This document shows positions 61,850 to 64,000 of a stretch of 64,000 nt of DNA, piece by piece (position 1 is the stretch's first letter; the number at the start of each line of letters is the position of its first letter). The position numbers were made by a program, and so were the translations under genes. The notes beneath the pieces are model-generated. The model worked only from the letters and a program-made list of their open reading frames with translations. It did not search any database and was not told the DNA's origin. Source of the DNA: Brevibacterium oceani (GTDB taxonomy: Bacteria; Actinomycetota; Actinomycetes; Actinomycetales; Brevibacteriaceae); assembly GCF_013623835.1 (NCBI RefSeq), contig NZ_JABKDE010000012.1, positions 1-64,000 on the forward strand, read 5' to 3'.

Positions 61850-63742
61850 GTGTCACCGACACCGTTTCGCACACTGAGGACCGCTGTGTGGCACCTGCGC
61901 AAGGGCGGTCTGTCGCAGATGTCACAGTGGCGACGCCGCCGGTCGATCACTCAGAGTGCAGCGGACACCTCTGCCGAGGTGGCAACCGGCAGCCTGTCGG
62001 CAGAAGTCCTCGCCGAGCTGTTCCCGCCCCTGCCGCTGCCGCAGCGCACACCCGTCTTCGACCGGCTTCAGGTCGGTGTCATCCTCGATGAGTTCTCCGC
62101 CGAGAGCTTCGGTTTCGAGTGGTCGACCCGACCGCTGTCGCCGACCGGGTGGGCAAACGAGCTCGACAGCCTCGACTTCGTCTTTCTCGAATCGGCGTGG
62201 AACGGCAACGGCGGGCTGTGGAAGTTCAAGCTCACAGGCCCGTCCGGCCCGAGCTCCGAGGTCACCGAGCTGTTAGACGAATGCCGAAGCCGGGGCATTC
62301 CGACGGTCTTCTGGAACAAGGAAGATCCCCCGCATTTCGAGGACTTCCTGCCGCTGGCGGCTCTCTGCGATGTCGTGTTCACCAGCGATGTCCGGCTGGT
62401 TCCGGAGTATCGGTCGCGGCTGGGCCACGACCGTGTCGCGGCGCTGCCCTTCGCGGCACAACCCGCGATCCACAACCCGTCCCGGCCCGCCAGGAACGCC
62501 GGCGCCAGGGACATCGCCTTCGCCGGAATGTACTTCGCTCACAAGTACCCCGAGCGCCGGGAACAGATGGACCTGTTGTTAGGCGCAGCCGATGCTGTGT
62601 CCGGGAGGATGGAGCACGGCCTCGAGATCTTCTCCCGGTTCCTCGGCGACGATGTGCGCTACCAGTTCCCCGGCGCGTTGGCTGAGCGGGTGGTCGGTTC
62701 GCTCCCGTACCGGAATCTGCTCACCGCCTACAAGCACTTTAAGGTCTTCCTTAACGTCAATTCCGTCACCGACTCCCCCAGCATGTGTGCCCGCAGAATC
62801 TTCGAGATCAACGCCGCCGGCACACCGGTCGTCACCACTCCCAGCGCGGCCACCCGTGAGTTCTTCCCGACCGACGAGGTGCCGCAGCCCGAGACCGCCG
62901 AGGACGCGGAATGGGTGCTTCGCGCCTATGTCCGCAGCCCGGAGCTGCGCGATCGCAGCGTCCACCTCGCCCAGAGACGCATCTGGGCCGGACACACCTA
63001 CACGCACCGGGCGATGACGGTGATGGATTCGCTCGGTCTCGACTACGCCCGGCCGTTCCCCACATCGGTGTCGGCGGTTGTGTCGACGAACCGGCCGGAC
63101 CACCTCGGCGAGGTTCTGACTACTCATGCCGAACAGCTGCACGCGGACAAGGAACTCGTCCTCGTCACACACGGCTTCGAGGTGCCCGCAGATCTGCAGG
63201 CTCGGGCGGCGAACGTGGGCATCGATCATCTGCAGATCGTCGAAGTCGACTCCTCACAGCCGCTGGGCGTCTGCCTCAACCGCGGCATCGAAGCGGCTTC
63301 CGGCGAGGTGATCGCGAAGATGGACGACGACGACATCTACGGGGCGCACTATCTCGGCGATCAGCTCGCGGCGCTGCGCTATTCGAACGCGGATCTCGTC
63401 GGCAAGCAGGCGCACTATCTGCACATCCGCGGTCGCGACATCGTCATCCGCCGGTTCCCCGAACGCGAGCATCGCTTCACGGACCTCGTCATGGGCCCGA
63501 CCCTGATGACCTACCGGTCGACACTGCTGGACAATCCCTTCGCCGAACGTACCCTGGGCGAGGACACAGAACTGCAGCAGCGGCTCGTCGCAGGTGGCGC
63601 TCGCATCTATTCGGCCGACCGGTTCAACTTCGTCCAGGTCCGCGGTGACCATGCGCACACGTGGAGTGTCGATGACGATCTTCTGCTGGCCAACGGGGAC
63701 GTCCATGTGTTCGGGTTCGCGCCGGGGCACTACTGCTTCTGA
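61850..63742 (+). CDS. CgeB-type (DUF3880-like) glycosyltransferase fused to a GT2 domain
   Basis: This protein of about 630 residues begins with the conserved PFRTLRTAVWHLRKGGL, as in the first GT2-TagF fusion. A CgeB-like part follows (about 70-400), with VILDEFSAESFGFEWSTRPL and IPTVFWNKEDPPHFEDFLPL, and the nucleotide-binding end FEINAAGTPVVTTPSAATRE. A GT2 part (about 405-620) has SAVVSTNRPDHLGEVL and the metal site KMDDDDIYGAHY. The GTG at 61850 has GAGAGG upstream; a GTG at 61763 is also open but unsupported. The gene is divergent from the nine-gene operon and probably adds side groups to the same polymer. Confidence 0.8.
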   Translation: MSPTPFRTLRTAVWHLRKGGLSQMSQWRRRRSITQSAADTSAEVATGSLSAEVLAELFPPLPLPQRTPVFDRLQVGVILDEFSAESFGFEWSTRPLSPTGWANELDSLDFVFLESAWNGNGGLWKFKLTGPSGPSSEVTELLDECRSRGIPTVFWNKEDPPHFEDFLPLAALCDVVFTSDVRLVPEYRSRLGHDRVAALPFAAQPAIHNPSRPARNAGARDIAFAGMYFAHKYPERREQMDLLLGAADAVSGRMEHGLEIFSRFLGDDVRYQFPGALAERVVGSLPYRNLLTAYKHFKVFLNVNSVTDSPSMCARRIFEINAAGTPVVTTPSAATREFFPTDEVPQPETAEDAEWVLRAYVRSPELRDRSVHLAQRRIWAGHTYTHRAMTVMDSLGLDYARPFPTSVSAVVSTNRPDHLGEVLTTHAEQLHADKELVLVTHGFEVPADLQARAANVGIDHLQIVEVDSSQPLGVCLNRGIEAASGEVIAKMDDDDIYGAHYLGDQLAALRYSNADLVGKQAHYLHIRGRDIVIRRFPEREHRFTDLVMGPTLMTYRSTLLDNPFAERTLGEDTELQQRLVAGGARIYSADRFNFVQVRGDHAHTWSVDDDLLLANGDVHVFGFAPGHYCF

Positions 63743-63906
63743 GCGCGCCTGCGGAACTCTTCGTATGCGGCAGGTGAACGGTTGGTGAAATAGGGGATTC
63801 CGTCCTCCGGCGCCCAGTAGCGTGACCTTCAAGCTGTGAAGTTTTGGCAGTGGAACGCCTTTGATTCAGAAGGTTCCGCTGTGCACGTTGGACAACTGGA
63901 GCTCAC
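63743..63906. other. Intergenic region
   Basis: The only structure is an imperfect inverted repeat, AGTGGAAC (63849-63856) against GTTCCGCT (63873-63880), about 107 nt after the glycosyltransferase stop. It could be a weak terminator. Confidence 0.3.
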
Positions 63907-64000
63907 TTGAAGACCACCCCGACCGGGACCGAGGACATCGGTTCCGTCCGCGACAATGTCTCTCGCGTCATCGATGAGACCGCATCGCTCAATGCCGACC
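63907..64000 (+). CDS. Partial gene at the window edge, unassigned
   Basis: A TTG start with GGAG 5 nt upstream opens a frame (LKTTPTGTEDIGSVRDNVSR...) that stays open to the last base. Only 31 codons are visible and no family is recognisable. From the context it could be another surface-polymer enzyme. Confidence 0.5.
   Translation, partial: MKTTPTGTEDIGSVRDNVSRVIDETASLNAD

Noticed and set aside
63849-63880. Imperfect repeat considered as a terminator or attachment site
   Set aside because: Short arms with mismatches and no T-run; kept only as a remark.
1-64000. tRNA, rRNA, CRISPR arrays, insertion sequences and riboswitches
   Set aside because: I looked for conserved tRNA arms, repeat-spacer patterns, transposase motifs and known leader structures by eye and found none.

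Overview
The window is GC-rich and densely coded, with many 1-4 nt start/stop overlaps, frequent GTG starts and GGAGG-type ribosome sites. These features, plus the gene content (AbgT importer, LicD and TagF-type polyol-phosphate enzymes, pyruvyltransferase, two-unit Lrp regulator), suggest a high-GC actinobacterium of the Brevibacterium/Micrococcales type. The genus is an inference. I found no tRNA, rRNA, CRISPR array, phage gene or recognisable transposase.

Region 1 (1-16200) is mostly transport and hydrolases. It has a broken alkylsulfatase, an HdeD-like membrane protein, a CPBP protease, a DUF885 protein, an oligopeptide-type solute-binding lipoprotein, and an OpuB-like quaternary-amine importer (two permeases, ATPase, binding protein) directly behind a CocE/NonD hydrolase. 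An AbgT transporter and a carboxypeptidase-G2-like peptidase follow, facing a divergent Lrp/AsnC regulator.

Region 2 (16200-26040) holds a GH79-like lipoprotein and then a five-gene catabolic operon: FAH hydrolase, aromatic-acid MFS, FAD monooxygenase, alpha/beta esterase and quercetinase-type cupin. It is divergent from a GntR/FCD regulator that is co-oriented with a DUF3500 gene. A perfect inverted repeat lies between the two transcripts. The substrate is unknown, probably an aromatic or flavonoid-like compound.

Region 3 (26260-33825) is a leftward unit: an 869-residue protein I cannot assign, an M19-family dipeptidase homologue, a complete amino-acid-type ABC importer and an IclR regulator. 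A perfect 7-bp-arm palindrome precedes the first gene.

Region 4 (33825-42640) is a mixed stretch: a decayed copy of the GH79-like lipoprotein gene, an MFS gene with a likely 5' frameshift, an Old-Yellow-Enzyme/FAD fusion with its TetR regulator and a putative operator, a small membrane protein paired with a sodium:solute symporter, a YceI protein with a long acidic Pro/Ala tail, and a cytosolic, degenerate LytR-CpsA-Psr-like protein.

Region 5 (42640-64000) is a cell-surface glycopolymer locus. Nine leftward genes from 61748 to 45274 overlap or nearly touch, with a tenth (LicD) 56 nt further on: WbpM-type dehydratase, WecA-type initiating transferase, two GT4 glycosyltransferases, TagG/TagH-like exporter, a DUF6270 protein, two giant GT2-TagF fusions and LicD. 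A pyruvyltransferase and a CgeB/GT2 enzyme flank it on the other strand. Together they look like a factory for a pyruvylated, polyol-phosphate (teichoic-acid-like) polymer. Its distal end (about 42.6-49.9 kb) is clearly more AT-rich than the rest, which suggests horizontal acquisition.
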